A stretch of DNA of 64,000 nucleotides from an uncultured Acetatifactor sp. (GCA_910588225.1 CAJUQT010000011.1:1-64000); one strand, 5' to 3'; counted from the first letter of the stretch, positions 17,243 to 26,187 are shown. Numbers and translations are program-made. Notes: generated from the sequence alone by a model not told the origin.

Positions 17243-18532
17243 ATGAGAATTATAAAGTTAACTCCCGAAACCAGAACCAATCTGCTCAATGATTTGCTGA
17301 AAAGAAGTCCGAATCACTATTCCGAATATGAGAAAACAGTAAATGAGATACTGGAAACTGTCCGGAAGAACGGAGACCAGGCATTATTCGCTTATACAGA
17401 GAAATTTGACGGCTTTGTCTTGAATGCCGACAACATTCTGGTGACGGGGGAGGAAATTCAGAAAGCCTGCGACAGTCTGGACGGGAATCTCCTTCAGGTT
17501 ATCCGGCGTTCCGCCGAGAACATCCGTGCCTTTCATCAGAAACAGCTTCGTTGCGGCTGGTTTGACACCAGAGAGGACGGCAGTCTCCTGGGAATGAAAT
17601 TTACGCCTGTGGCAAGAGCCGGGGTTTATGTTCCGGGCGGGAAGGCTGCGTATCCTTCCAGTGTACTGATGAATGTGATTCCGGCCAGGGTGGCCGGCGT
17701 AAAAGAGATTATCATGACGACCCCTCCCGGAACAGACGGTAACATAAACCCGGGCACCCTGGCGGCGGCACATATTGCCGGTGTGGATAAAATCTATAAG
17801 GCCGGAGGTGCTCAGGCGGTGGCCGCCATGGCTTTCGGAACGGAGTCCATTCCCAAAGTGGACAAGCTTACAGGGCCAGGCAACATTTTCGTGGCTCTGG
17901 CGAAAAAAGCCGTATACGGTTACGTGGGCATCGATTCTGTTGCCGGTCCCAGTGAGATTCTGGTACTGGCGGACGAGACGGCCAACCCCAGATATGTGGC
18001 GGCAGACCTTCTGTCTCAGGCAGAACATGACGAACTGGCCAGCGCCATTTTAATCACCACCTCAAAGGTACTGGCAGAGCGGGTTTCCGCAGAGGTTGAG
18101 GATTTTGCGCGAAACTTGTCCAGAAGTGAAATCATCCGGAAGTCTCTGGATAATTATGGTTATATCCTGGTGGCGGAAACTATGGAGGATGCCATAGACG
18201 CAGCCAATGAGATTGCGTCGGAGCATCTGGAGATTCTGACTGCAAATCCCTATGAAGTGATGGCAAAGATCCGGAATGCCGGAGCCATCTTCCTGGGAGA
18301 ATACTCCTCGGAGCCTCTGGGCGATTATTTCGCGGGACCCAATCATATCCTTCCTACCAACGGCACCGCAAAATTTTTCTCTCCGCTGAATGTGGAGGAT
18401 TTTATGAAGAAGACCAGTATTATTTCCTATTCCGCACAGGCGCTGGAAAAAGTGCATAAGGAAATTGAACTTTTCGCCGAGAGCGAAGGGCTTACCGCCC
18501 ATGCCAACAGTATAAGAGTAAGATTTGAATAA
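17243..18532 (+). CDS. hisD: Histidinol dehydrogenase
   Basis: A 429-residue zinc enzyme that oxidises L-histidinol to L-histidine in two NAD-dependent steps. Diagnostic segments are VYVPGGKAAYPSS, KLTGPGNIFVALAK, the catalytic QAEHDELASA, EHLEI and GPNHILPTNGTAKF. Length is normal. It lies 82 bp downstream of hisG and ten bases before hisB in the same operon. Confidence 0.97.
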   Translation: MRIIKLTPETRTNLLNDLLKRSPNHYSEYEKTVNEILETVRKNGDQALFAYTEKFDGFVLNADNILVTGEEIQKACDSLDGNLLQVIRRSAENIRAFHQKQLRCGWFDTREDGSLLGMKFTPVARAGVYVPGGKAAYPSSVLMNVIPARVAGVKEIIMTTPPGTDGNINPGTLAAAHIAGVDKIYKAGGAQAVAAMAFGTESIPKVDKLTGPGNIFVALAKKAVYGYVGIDSVAGPSEILVLADETANPRYVAADLLSQAEHDELASAILITTSKVLAERVSAEVEDFARNLSRSEIIRKSLDNYGYILVAETMEDAIDAANEIASEHLEILTANPYEVMAKIRNAGAIFLGEYSSEPLGDYFAGPNHILPTNGTAKFFSPLNVEDFMKKTSIISYSAQALEKVHKEIELFAESEGLTAHANSIRVRFE

Positions 18533-18542
18533 GGAGAGCAAA

Positions 18543-19127
18543 ATGAGAAGGGCATCTGTCAACAGGACCACAAAGGAAACAGATATTTCCATCACATTGA
18601 ATCTGGATGGAACAGGGATATCGGAAATCTCCACAGGCATCGGTTTTTTTGATCATATGCTTGAAGGATTTTCCAGACATGGTTTCTTTGATTTGAGCTG
18701 TCAGGTAAAAGGAGATCTGCATGTGGACGGCCATCACACGGTGGAAGACACCGGTATTGTCCTGGGACAGGTCCTGGCAAAGGCTCTTGGTGATAAGAAA
18801 GGAATCCGCAGATACGGCTTTTTTTTACTGCCAATGGACGATGCGCTGGCGCTTTGCGCCGTGGACCTGAGCGGACGCCCCTTTTTACAGTTTGACTGCA
18901 ACTTCCCGGCGGAGCGGGTGGGCGGACTGGATACGGAGCTTGTGAGAGAATTTTTCTATGCGGTATCTTACAGTGCCGGTATGAATCTGCATATTCGAAT
19001 GCTGAGCGGATGCAATGCTCATCATATGACGGAAGCCATATTCAAAGCATTTGCGAAAGCGCTGGACCAGGCAGCGGAAACGGACGCACGCATCAAAGAT
19101 GTGCTCAGCACAAAGGGGAAGCTGTAA
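18543..19127 (+). CDS. hisB: Imidazoleglycerol-phosphate dehydratase
   Basis: A 194-residue monofunctional dehydratase converting imidazole glycerol phosphate to imidazole acetol phosphate. The manganese-binding His clusters are visible in FFDHMLEGFSRHGFF, VDGHHTVEDTGI and CNAHHMTEAIFKAFAKAL. There is no HisN phosphatase domain. AAGGAGAG precedes the ATG at 18543; the upstream in-frame start at 18525 overlaps hisD and is not used here. Confidence 0.96.
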   Translation: MRRASVNRTTKETDISITLNLDGTGISEISTGIGFFDHMLEGFSRHGFFDLSCQVKGDLHVDGHHTVEDTGIVLGQVLAKALGDKKGIRRYGFFLLPMDDALALCAVDLSGRPFLQFDCNFPAERVGGLDTELVREFFYAVSYSAGMNLHIRMLSGCNAHHMTEAIFKAFAKALDQAAETDARIKDVLSTKGKL

Positions 19128-19237
19128 GCAGGAATATGACCCGGAGCTTCTGAAGAGTAACTGGAAACAAACAAAACAGTTCAGGTAAAGTATGGAACCA
19201 CAACAGAGAAAGAAGTGTGTATGCACGGAGGATTACA

Positions 19238-20524
19238 ATGATTGTCAAAAAGTTTGTACCTTGTATTTATCTTCATAATGGTCATGCGGTAAGGCGGCTG
19301 AATGACCTTTCCGTTGTAGAGACGGATCCCCTGCGTCTGGTACGCTTCTATAATGAAAACAACGCGGACGGACTGATTGTATTTGATATGTCCGATACCG
19401 ACGAATCTCATGAGGAAGCGCTGGATGTGATAAAGGAAATCTGCGGGGCGGCGGAAATGGATGTAATTGGAGCAGGCAATATCAAGCGAATGGAGGATGT
19501 CAAGAAGCTGTTATATGCGGGCTGCAGAAAAGCGATTCTGGATTACAGCCAGGAGAGCAATGTGGCTGTCACAGAGGAAGTGTCCCTGAAATTCGGAAGA
19601 GATAAAATCCTTGCTTCCTATGGAACTGTAGAGGAGATTTCCGGACGGAAAGAATTGCTGGAGAAATACGTATCCGCGCTTCTCCTGCTGAATCCGCATC
19701 AGATCAGAGAGACGGAGAATATAACAGAGCTGCCTTTTTTCGTAGAGATAAATCAGATTGCGCTGAACAAACTGATGGAAATCTTCGCCTACAAAAATGT
19801 CTGCGGCGTAACAGGCAACACCATCAATGACAATTATCGTGAAATTCCGGTCCTCAAAACTCTGTGTAAGGAAAATAATATTCTGGTGGAAACCTTTGAA
19901 GCGGCCTTTCAATGGGCAGATTTCCGGAAAAACAGCGACGGACTTGTACCTGTAATTGTACAGGATTATCGTACCAGAGAAGTGCTGATGATGGCTTATA
20001 TGAATGAAGAGGCTTATCAGGAAACCATCCGTTCAGGGCGGATGCATTATTACAGCAGAAGCCGCCGAACACTCTGGCTGAAGGGAGAAACCAGCGGTCA
20101 TTTCCAGTACGTGAAAAGTCTGGCAGCCGACTGTGATAAGGATACCATTCTGGCAAAAGTCTCGCAGGTGGGCGCTGCCTGCCACACAGGGGCAAGGAGC
20201 TGTTTCTTCAACGAAATTACCAGAAAAGAATATGAGGAAACCACGAACCCTTTACAGATTTTGGGAGAGGTTCTGGACATTATCAGAGACAGGAAAATTC
20301 ATCCAAAAGAGGGGTCTTATACCAATTATCTTTTTGAGAAGGGACTGGACAAGATTCTGAAGAAGCTGGGGGAAGAGGCGACGGAGATTGTGATTGCCGC
20401 CAAAAATCCCAATGCAAATGAAGTAAAATACGAAATGAGCGATTTCCTGTACCATATGATGGTTTTGATGGCGGAAAAGGATATCAGCTGGGAAGAACTT
20501 GCTGCAGAGCTGGCCAATCGGTGA
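19238..20524 (+). CDS. hisIE: HisIE with an N-terminal HisF/HisA-like barrel domain
   Basis: A 428-residue fusion. Residues about 215-320 are phosphoribosyl-AMP cyclohydrolase (HYYSRSRRTLWLKGETSGH, CDKDTILAKVSQVGAACHTG) and about 330-428 are phosphoribosyl-ATP pyrophosphohydrolase (LGEEATEIVIAAKN). The first 210 or so residues resemble a HisF/HisA TIM barrel (VKKFVPCIYLHNGHAVRR, IGAGNIKRMEDVKKLLYAG). However, the catalytic Asp positions of HisF are not Asp: the CLDV-type strand reads CIYL, and the IDA-type strand reads ASYG. The barrel is therefore probably non-catalytic. GGAGG precedes the ATG at 19238. It is the last his gene here; hisA, hisF, hisH and hisC are not in the window. Confidence 0.9.
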   Translation: MIVKKFVPCIYLHNGHAVRRLNDLSVVETDPLRLVRFYNENNADGLIVFDMSDTDESHEEALDVIKEICGAAEMDVIGAGNIKRMEDVKKLLYAGCRKAILDYSQESNVAVTEEVSLKFGRDKILASYGTVEEISGRKELLEKYVSALLLLNPHQIRETENITELPFFVEINQIALNKLMEIFAYKNVCGVTGNTINDNYREIPVLKTLCKENNILVETFEAAFQWADFRKNSDGLVPVIVQDYRTREVLMMAYMNEEAYQETIRSGRMHYYSRSRRTLWLKGETSGHFQYVKSLAADCDKDTILAKVSQVGAACHTGARSCFFNEITRKEYEETTNPLQILGEVLDIIRDRKIHPKEGSYTNYLFEKGLDKILKKLGEEATEIVIAAKNPNANEVKYEMSDFLYHMMVLMAEKDISWEELAAELANR

Positions 20525-20528
20525 TCCT

Positions 20529-20552
20529 GCCGAGTCTGGTCGGCTCTTTTTA
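20529..20552 (+). terminator. Rho-independent terminator of the his operon
   Basis: GCCGA (20529-20533), a six-base loop and TCGGC (20540-20544), then TCTTTTTAT. The stem is short, but it is well placed five bases after the hisIE stop. Confidence 0.7.
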
Positions 20553-20624
20553 TAAATATTATATAAATTTCCTTAAAATTTTCAGGAGTTTCTAAAGAAA
20601 ATCTTTCAAAAAACTAAAAAACTA

Positions 20625-20653
20625 TTGAATGCGCCATACAGTTATGATAGGAT
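20625..20653 (+). promoter_or_regulatory. Promoter for the DUF2752 gene
   Basis: TTGAAT (20625-20630), a 17-bp spacer and TAGGAT (20648-20653), in an AT-rich stretch just upstream of the small membrane-protein gene. Confidence 0.5.
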
Positions 20654-20680
20654 AAGTATAGCAAGTAATAATTTTACTGG

Positions 20681-21112
20681 TTGGTGAATATCTTGAAAAA
20701 ACTGAAAGAAGCAGTCATACTTCTGACCGGGCTGGGACTTGTCCTTTTATTTACGAATATAAGCGGAATCGGCTGTCCGATTAAATGGCTGACAGGAATC
20801 AGCTGCGCTGGATGCGGAATGACAAGGGCTCTTTTTTGTGCAGTTCAGTTTCAGTTCGGTAAAGCACTCCATTATCATCCATTATTCTGGATGCTGCCTT
20901 TCCTGGTACTGCTGTATCTGTTCTGGGAAAAAATCCCGGAAAACCCTCGAAAAGGCATATTATGGACAGTGATATTCTTATTTGCGGCGGTTTATTGTGT
21001 CCGGATATTACTGCCGGGCGATTACATAGTTACCGCAGATATAAAATCAGGTATCTTTGTCCGACTGTGGAATATTTTCACAGGACAGTCCCCGGGAGCA
21101 GCACGCCTCTGA
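20681..21112 (+). CDS. DUF2752 family membrane protein
   Basis: About 143 residues with three membrane helices and the DUF2752 signature GCPIKWLTGISCAGCGMTRA, followed by HYHPLFW. The family is of unknown function and usually sits beside small membrane proteins of the TM2/DUF4234 type, as here. The start is uncertain: TTG at 20681, GTG at 20684 and TTG at 20693 are all possible, with a GGTGA-like site best placed for the last. Confidence 0.8.
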   Translation: MVNILKKLKEAVILLTGLGLVLLFTNISGIGCPIKWLTGISCAGCGMTRALFCAVQFQFGKALHYHPLFWMLPFLVLLYLFWEKIPENPRKGILWTVIFLFAAVYCVRILLPGDYIVTADIKSGIFVRLWNIFTGQSPGAARL

Positions 21113-21139
21113 AATCCTGCGGGATTAAAATCATCAGAG

Positions 21140-21179
21140 GTTTGAAAAGCACACAGCGGCTTAGCTGTACTTTTCAAAC
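21140..21179 (+). other. Intergenic hairpin between two membrane-protein genes
   Basis: GTTTGAAAAG (21140-21149) pairs with CTTTTCAAAC (21170-21179), and inside it ACAGC pairs with GCTGT. No T-run follows and the DUF4234 ribosome site comes 20 bases later, so it may be an mRNA-processing or attenuation hairpin. Confidence 0.5.
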
Positions 21180-21208
21180 ACTATGGAACAAAAATCAGGA
21201 GGAAAGAA

Positions 21209-21601
21209 ATGAAGGTTAGAGAAGATCGATCTTTAGGAATGTACATTATTCTGTCACTGATCACATGTGGAATTTACGGCTATTATTTCCTGTATACCAT
21301 GGCGCAGGATGCCAATACTGTCTGTGCCGGAGACGGGAAACAGACTTCAGGGCTGGTTGTATTTATCCTGCTGTCACTTTGCACCTGCGGAATTTATGCC
21401 TGGTTCTGGTATTATGGACTGGGGAACAGGCTGGCGGAAAATGCGCCCCGTTACGGACTTACCTTTACGGAAAACGGTACCACTGTATTGATGTGGCTGA
21501 TTTTTGGTTCGTTCCTGTGCGGAATTGGTCAGTTTGTGGCAATGCACATTCTGATCAAAAATATGAACCAGCTGGCTCATGCTTACAATACGCAGCATTG
21601 A
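21209..21601 (+). CDS. DUF4234 family membrane protein
   Basis: A 130-residue protein with three predicted membrane helices and the repeated motif ITCGIYGYYFLY / CTCGIYAWFWYY, typical of DUF4234 proteins. No biochemical role is established. AGGAGGAAAG upstream gives a strong start at 21209. It is probably co-transcribed with the DUF2752 gene, separated by a hairpin. Confidence 0.85.
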   Translation: MKVREDRSLGMYIILSLITCGIYGYYFLYTMAQDANTVCAGDGKQTSGLVVFILLSLCTCGIYAWFWYYGLGNRLAENAPRYGLTFTENGTTVLMWLIFGSFLCGIGQFVAMHILIKNMNQLAHAYNTQH

Positions 21602-21661
21602 CCATAATTTGTGTTTTGCCAATCATTAAATTATTCCAGGATAAAGCTTGCTGATGTACAG

Positions 21662-21701
21662 AAAACAGGCCGAAAGTAACACAGACTTTTGGCCTGTTTT
21701 T
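21662..21701 (+). terminator. Rho-independent terminator
   Basis: AAAACAGGCC (21662-21671) pairs with GGCCTGTTTT (21691-21700), with AAAGT/ACTTT extending the stem inside, and the strand ends in a T-run. It closes the DUF2752-DUF4234 unit. Confidence 0.85.
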
Positions 21702-21770
21702 AGCTTGCACTGTTTTATTAACCATGTTATGATATCTTCATTACAAGAATGGTTGAAAGGCGGGATAAAA

Positions 21771-22151
21771 ATGGACTTATATCCGTATCTGAAAAGTATG
21801 GCTGAGACAGACAGGAGTGCAGTGGTTATCTGTAATCTGGAGCATGAAATTATCTACATGAATCCTGTGGCGGTAAAGCGCTATGAAAAATGGGGTGGAG
21901 CAGAATTGCTTGGAAAGAATCTTCTTGACTGCCACGGTCAGACTTCCGGAGAAATGATTCGGAAGGTAGTTGACTGGTTTGGTCGGAATCAGGAGAACAA
22001 TATCATCTATACTTCCTACAATCCTAAGGAAAACAAAGATGTCTACATGGTAGCGCTGCGGGATGAAGACAGGAAGCTGATAGGATATTATGAAAAGCAT
22101 GAGTACCGCAGCAGGGAGACGGAAGCCTTTTATGACTTTGGCACGCCCTGA
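21771..22151 (+). CDS. Single PAS-domain protein
   Basis: A 126-residue soluble protein consisting essentially of one PAS fold: DRSAVVICNLEHEIIYMNPVA, GKNLLDCHGQTS and a C-terminal VALRDEDRKLIGYYEKHEY strand. No output domain (kinase, cyclase, HTH) is attached, so it would act as a small sensor or adaptor. The ligand is unknown. AAAGGCGGG precedes the ATG at 21771; the longer frame from 21648 runs through the upstream terminator and is rejected. Confidence 0.82.
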   Translation: MDLYPYLKSMAETDRSAVVICNLEHEIIYMNPVAVKRYEKWGGAELLGKNLLDCHGQTSGEMIRKVVDWFGRNQENNIIYTSYNPKENKDVYMVALRDEDRKLIGYYEKHEYRSRETEAFYDFGTP

Positions 22152-22218
22152 GGGAAACGCGCCTTCTTCTGGACATCCTAAATGGTATATGGTTACTGTC
22201 GCAAAATATAATAACGTC

Positions 22219-22248
22219 AAAAAGCTGTCGGTAAACGGCAGCTTTTTT
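22219..22248 (+). terminator. Rho-independent terminator
   Basis: AAAAAGCTG (22219-22227) pairs with CAGCTTTTT across a short loop and runs into six T residues. It lies 67 bp after the PAS gene stop. Confidence 0.85.
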
Positions 22249-22338
22249 CAGGTACAACTCTATTTATCATCTTACCAGAAAATGAAAGAAAAGTCTAGTA
22301 TTTTTTTGGTTTTTTTATATACTGAAATTACTGTAACA

Positions 22339-22369
22339 TGACAGCTCAGACAGGGCACTGAACTGTTAC
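22339..22369 (+). repeat. Dispersed intergenic repeat, copy 2
   Basis: Nearly identical to 4105-4136 (TCAGACAG in place of TTAGACAG; the GGGCACTGAACTGTTAC part is the same). Upstream GTAACA at 22333-22338 and the terminal TGTTAC make the outer ends inverted. Confidence 0.65.
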
Positions 22370-22378
22370 ACTATAACA

Positions 22379-22407
22379 TTACAGCTTAGACAGGCACTGA
22401 ACTACAC
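22379..22407 (+). repeat. Dispersed intergenic repeat, copy 3 (degenerate)
   Basis: A third copy directly after copy 2, with one G fewer in the GGG run and a diverged 3' end (GAACTACAC instead of GAACTGTTAC). It lies about 35 bp before the HelD-like gene. Confidence 0.6.
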
Positions 22408-22442
22408 TCAAGTAATGCATACGGAAAGGAAGGTGAACCACA

Positions 22443-25400
22443 ATGAATCAGACAGACAGGATACAAGGTACTTCCCGTCAGGCCGAAGAGGCCTTTCTGG
22501 AACGAACCCTTTCCATTATCCGCAGTAACCTGGAAAATTATGGTGAACAGGTACGGAAAATGAAGGGTGAAATCGATGAGATGCTGGACCATTTTCATGA
22601 CGATAATCCAGAGCTGATTAACCTTTTGGAGAACAGCCTCACGCTGCATGATCATCTGAAGCGGGTGGTGGAACGGAACGAAAAGGCACAGAACAAACCT
22701 TATTTCGGACGAATTGATTTCCATGACGAAACTCTGCAGAAGGAAGAATCTCTCTATATCGGCAAGGGCGGCATATCCATAGACACCACACATCAGGCGG
22801 TGGTGGACTGGCGAGCTCCTGTGGCAAATGCTTACTATGAAAACGGATTGGGCCGGTGCAGCTATACCGCACCGGGAAACAGGCAGATAGCCATAGACCT
22901 GAAGTTGAAGCGAACCTATGAAATCGAAAAAGGAAAGCTTCTGGATTACTTTGACAGCGAAGTGGTGGCAAATGACGAGCTTCTGACCAAATACCTGGCA
23001 AAGAACAAACAGGCTGTATTGAATGAGATTGTGGCCACCATCCAGAAAGAACAGAATGAAATCATCCGCAAATCACCCTACCACAATATCATTGTTCAGG
23101 GTGTGGCCGGATCTGGTAAAACCACCGTTGCCATGCATCGAATCTCCTTTATCCTCTACAATTATCCGGAGCGATTTAAGCCGGATGACTTTTACATTGT
23201 GGGCAGCAACCGGATTCTTCTGAATTACATTACGGGAGTCCTTCCGGACCTGGACGTGTACGGCGTGCGGCAGATGACTATGGAGCAGCTTTTTGTACGC
23301 CTTCTGTATGAGGACTGGGATGAAAAGAAATACTGCATCAAAAAGAGCACACAAAACAGTAATCAGGGCAGTATCAGAGGAACTTCCCGCTGGTTTGGAG
23401 ATCTGAAGGACTATTGTGATGCGCTGGAATGGCAGAGCATCCTGAAAGAATCCATTTATCTGAATCCCAGACAGTTTGTGGAAGGTCTCAGAAACGGAAA
23501 AGCAGGTGTCTATGATGAGACAAACGGTTCGAAGGCGGATCCCCTCGTACTTCTTGCAGATGGGAAAGGGGTGGAACGCTATATCCGGCAGAATCCCAAA
23601 ATATCTATGCAGAATAAGATCAATATGCTGAACGAACGGCTGATTATCAAGATAAAGGAAGAATTTCTCGGCAAGGGCGTCAAATACACAGAACCGGAAA
23701 AAAAGGCCATTCTGAGGGCATATCGCGGCAGGTATGGCGGCAGAGAATGGAAAGGTTCCATATACGAACTGTATCGCGACTTTCTGAGACGGCAGAATGA
23801 AAAGGGAATGCAGGCTGATATTCCGGATAATGCCTTTGATGTATATGATTTGGCTGCACTTGCTTATATTTACAAGCGAATCAAAGAGACAGAAGTCATC
23901 AGTGAAGCACATCATGTTGTCATTGACGAAGCGCAGGATTTCGGAATGATGGCTTACCTGGTTCTGCATTTCTGCATTGAGGCATGTACTTACACCGTCA
24001 TGGGAGATGTGTCTCAGAATATCCATTTCGGTTTTGGCCTTAACGACTGGGAAGAACTGCGGCGTCTTCTCCTTCCTGATCAAATGGATAGTTTCGGGAT
24101 TCTGAAGAAAAGTTATCGAAATACAATCGAGATTTCGGATTTTGCCACCAGTATCCTGCACCACGGACGGTTTTCAAGCTATCCTGTAGAACCTATTATC
24201 CGCCATGGAGACCCTGTTCGAATTTTGCGTTCCAGTAAAAAGGATCTGTTCGGAACAGCTGCAGACATCTGCAGAAGCTGGAAGGAAAAAGGATTTGACA
24301 CCATAGCGGTTGTCTGCCGAAATCAGTCCGGTGTGGACAAGGCGGCAGAAGAAATGGGAAAATACATTGAAATCATGGGAAATGACCTGGAGACAGCCGT
24401 ATTCGGAAGCGGTGTCATGGTTCTGACAGTAGAATATACAAAAGGACTGGAGTTTGATGCCGTACTTATTCTGGATCCTACAAGAGAGGACTACCCGGTG
24501 GACGACGGTCATGCAAAACTGCTCTATGTGGCGGCAACCCGTGCGCTTCACGAGCTGTGTGTTCTCCATACAAAAGAGCTGACGGGCCTGATTACCGATC
24601 CGATTCCGGAGAAGAGAACACTTACAGATACCCGGCCGGCTAAGCCTGCCGATCCCGGAGGAACGCAGTCTGCATTGACCGCCGGCGTTACCGGTACAAA
24701 AACGATTAAGGTTGAAAAGCCTATTCGGAAGCCAGAAGCGCTTCAGTCCTCCAGAATACCTCAAAAGAAAATCGCACTGTCACAGAAGCCAAAACCTTCG
24801 GGTGCCACAGAAAAAAACAGCCAAACGCTTACGGGATTATACAGCGGCAGGCCCGTTCCAGACGCCAAAACGGCAGAGAAAAGTGAAACAAAGCCGCTTT
24901 CGCAGCAGCGCTCCATTGAAAAGAACCGAAAAAGCTGCCCGACTTTTGGGGAAATTCCTCCCACAGAAAAGCTTCGGCCCCAGGGACATTCCAGAATTGA
25001 TCTCGCAGTCCGCTGGATATCAAAACAATCGGACGGCCTCTATTTCCAGAGTCGATATGGCACACTGCGTCTTTCTCCTGTGGGAAGCGCCATTGTACGC
25101 GTAACCTTTGCCAAAAACGCACAGCCTGCCGGGGAAGTGCATCCACTGATTGCAGTGGACCGGAGGGAGAAATTCTGGATGTATAAAGATGCGGGAAATA
25201 CCGTGGAGCTTACCACGGATGAGCTTCTCCTTCGCGTGGATAAAGGGACCGGATCCATCTGTTACCTGACCCGGGACAAAAAAGTTTTACTGACCGAACG
25301 CACAAGAGAATGCCGCCAGCTGGAAAGTACCGCCGGCGGGAAACTGAAAGCATGGCAGTTCCTGGAATTATCTAAAAAAGAACAGCTTTACGGATTTGGC

Positions 25401-25658
25401 TCCGAAGCAGAAGCGGGAATCAGCCTTAAAAGTACGGCCCGCTATCTTTCCTGCGAAAAGAGGCTTCCTTTTCTGCTCTCCGACAGGGGTTACGGAATTG
25501 TCATCGCCGCAGACGGTCCGATATTCAGCTGTGACATACCGGCATACGGTTCCTATTTTCATATAGAGAGCACCAGACAGCTGGATTTCTATTTCATTGC
25601 AGGGAAAAAGCAGGATACCATTCTTAATGCCTGTGCGTATCTGTGCGGAAAGCTCTGA
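22443..25658 (+). CDS. HelD-like SF1 helicase fused to a GH31 N-terminal-like domain
   Basis: A 1071-residue protein. Residues 1-715 or so are a HelD/UvrD-like ATPase: a helical N-terminal arm, Walker A VAGSGKTTVAMHR (about 221), VVIDEAQDFG (about 492) and LLYVAATRALHELCV (about 692). HelD proteins recycle stalled RNA polymerase. A Pro/Lys/Thr-rich linker follows (about 715-855). The last 210 residues read like the N-terminal beta-sandwich of GH31 alpha-glycosidases: YGTLRLSPVGSAIVRVTF, LLLRVDKGTGSICYL, EQLYGFGSEAEAG, LPFLLSDRGYGIVI and LDFYFIAGKKQDTI. It stops where the GH31 barrel would begin, so no glycosidase activity is expected. The frame is continuous. I do not know this fusion from established families. 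AGGAAGGTGA upstream fixes the start. Confidence 0.82.
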   Translation: MNQTDRIQGTSRQAEEAFLERTLSIIRSNLENYGEQVRKMKGEIDEMLDHFHDDNPELINLLENSLTLHDHLKRVVERNEKAQNKPYFGRIDFHDETLQKEESLYIGKGGISIDTTHQAVVDWRAPVANAYYENGLGRCSYTAPGNRQIAIDLKLKRTYEIEKGKLLDYFDSEVVANDELLTKYLAKNKQAVLNEIVATIQKEQNEIIRKSPYHNIIVQGVAGSGKTTVAMHRISFILYNYPERFKPDDFYIVGSNRILLNYITGVLPDLDVYGVRQMTMEQLFVRLLYEDWDEKKYCIKKSTQNSNQGSIRGTSRWFGDLKDYCDALEWQSILKESIYLNPRQFVEGLRNGKAGVYDETNGSKADPLVLLADGKGVERYIRQNPKISMQNKINMLNERLIIKIKEEFLGKGVKYTEPEKKAILRAYRGRYGGREWKGSIYELYRDFLRRQNEKGMQADIPDNAFDVYDLAALAYIYKRIKETEVISEAHHVVIDEAQDFGMMAYLVLHFCIEACTYTVMGDVSQNIHFGFGLNDWEELRRLLLPDQMDSFGILKKSYRNTIEISDFATSILHHGRFSSYPVEPIIRHGDPVRILRSSKKDLFGTAADICRSWKEKGFDTIAVVCRNQSGVDKAAEEMGKYIEIMGNDLETAVFGSGVMVLTVEYTKGLEFDAVLILDPTREDYPVDDGHAKLLYVAATRALHELCVLHTKELTGLITDPIPEKRTLTDTRPAKPADPGGTQSALTAGVTGTKTIKVEKPIRKPEALQSSRIPQKKIALSQKPKPSGATEKNSQTLTGLYSGRPVPDAKTAEKSETKPLSQQRSIEKNRKSCPTFGEIPPTEKLRPQGHSRIDLAVRWISKQSDGLYFQSRYGTLRLSPVGSAIVRVTFAKNAQPAGEVHPLIAVDRREKFWMYKDAGNTVELTTDELLLRVDKGTGSICYLTRDKKVLLTERTRECRQLESTAGGKLKAWQFLELSKKEQLYGFGSEAEAGISLKSTARYLSCEKRLPFLLSDRGYGIVIAADGPIFSCDIPAYGSYFHIESTRQLDFYFIAGKKQDTILNACAYLCGKL

Positions 25659-25660
25659 GT

Positions 25661-26035
25661 TCAGCGTGTGGTGGAGATGGTTTCCACCCAGGCCTCTATG
25701 GCGTCTTCATAGTCGGCCGAAATCGCCTGGAATATTTTTTCCGAGGTGATTCCGGCCACACTCATGTGATTGGTATCCATCACAATCACTGCCGCCGCCA
25801 GAAACAGGGCAAGCAGAAATCGCAGTTTAAAGAAGGTAAAGCCTTCCTCTCCGGGCTGCAGCGGTTCATTATAAGGATCGCCATAAGCGGAGGAGCAGCC
25901 CTGCTTTTCCGGAAGAATACTGCTTCTGCCATATAGCAGCCTCTCCCTGTTAGACATATCGTACTGATCTTCATGATATCTGGAACGCACCTGCTGCACC
26001 AGCTGCAGCTTTTGTTCTGTGGTCACATTGCTCAT
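25661..26035 (-). CDS. Small single-helix membrane protein
   Basis: A 124-residue protein with a polar N-terminus (MSNVTTEQKLQLVQQVRSRY), one membrane helix at about 70-86 (LRFLLALFLAAAVIVM) and a 38-residue acidic C-terminal segment. No family was recognised. GAGGT precedes the ATG at 26035; the much longer frame upstream crosses the moxR promoter region and is rejected. It converges on the HelD-like gene with two bases between stops and diverges from moxR. Confidence 0.7.
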   Translation of the reverse strand: MSNVTTEQKLQLVQQVRSRYHEDQYDMSNRERLLYGRSSILPEKQGCSSAYGDPYNEPLQPGEEGFTFFKLRFLLALFLAAAVIVMDTNHMSVAGITSEKIFQAISADYEDAIEAWVETISTTR

Positions 26036-26187
26036 TTTGAAATACCTCAAAGACTTTTTGGGAAGCTTATTTAAAAATATGGTATTTGTGACCATATTAT
26101 GATAAAATAAACGAGATGGGGAAGAAATATCCTGAGAGAAATCAGGTCCATAGGAACTAATGACGAGAAAGAGAGAGGTAATTTGAT

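Noticed and set aside
25003..25658. GH31-like tail as a separate truncated glycosidase gene
   Set aside because: The frame is open from the helicase through the linker, with no internal ribosome site or start that would begin the domain cleanly.
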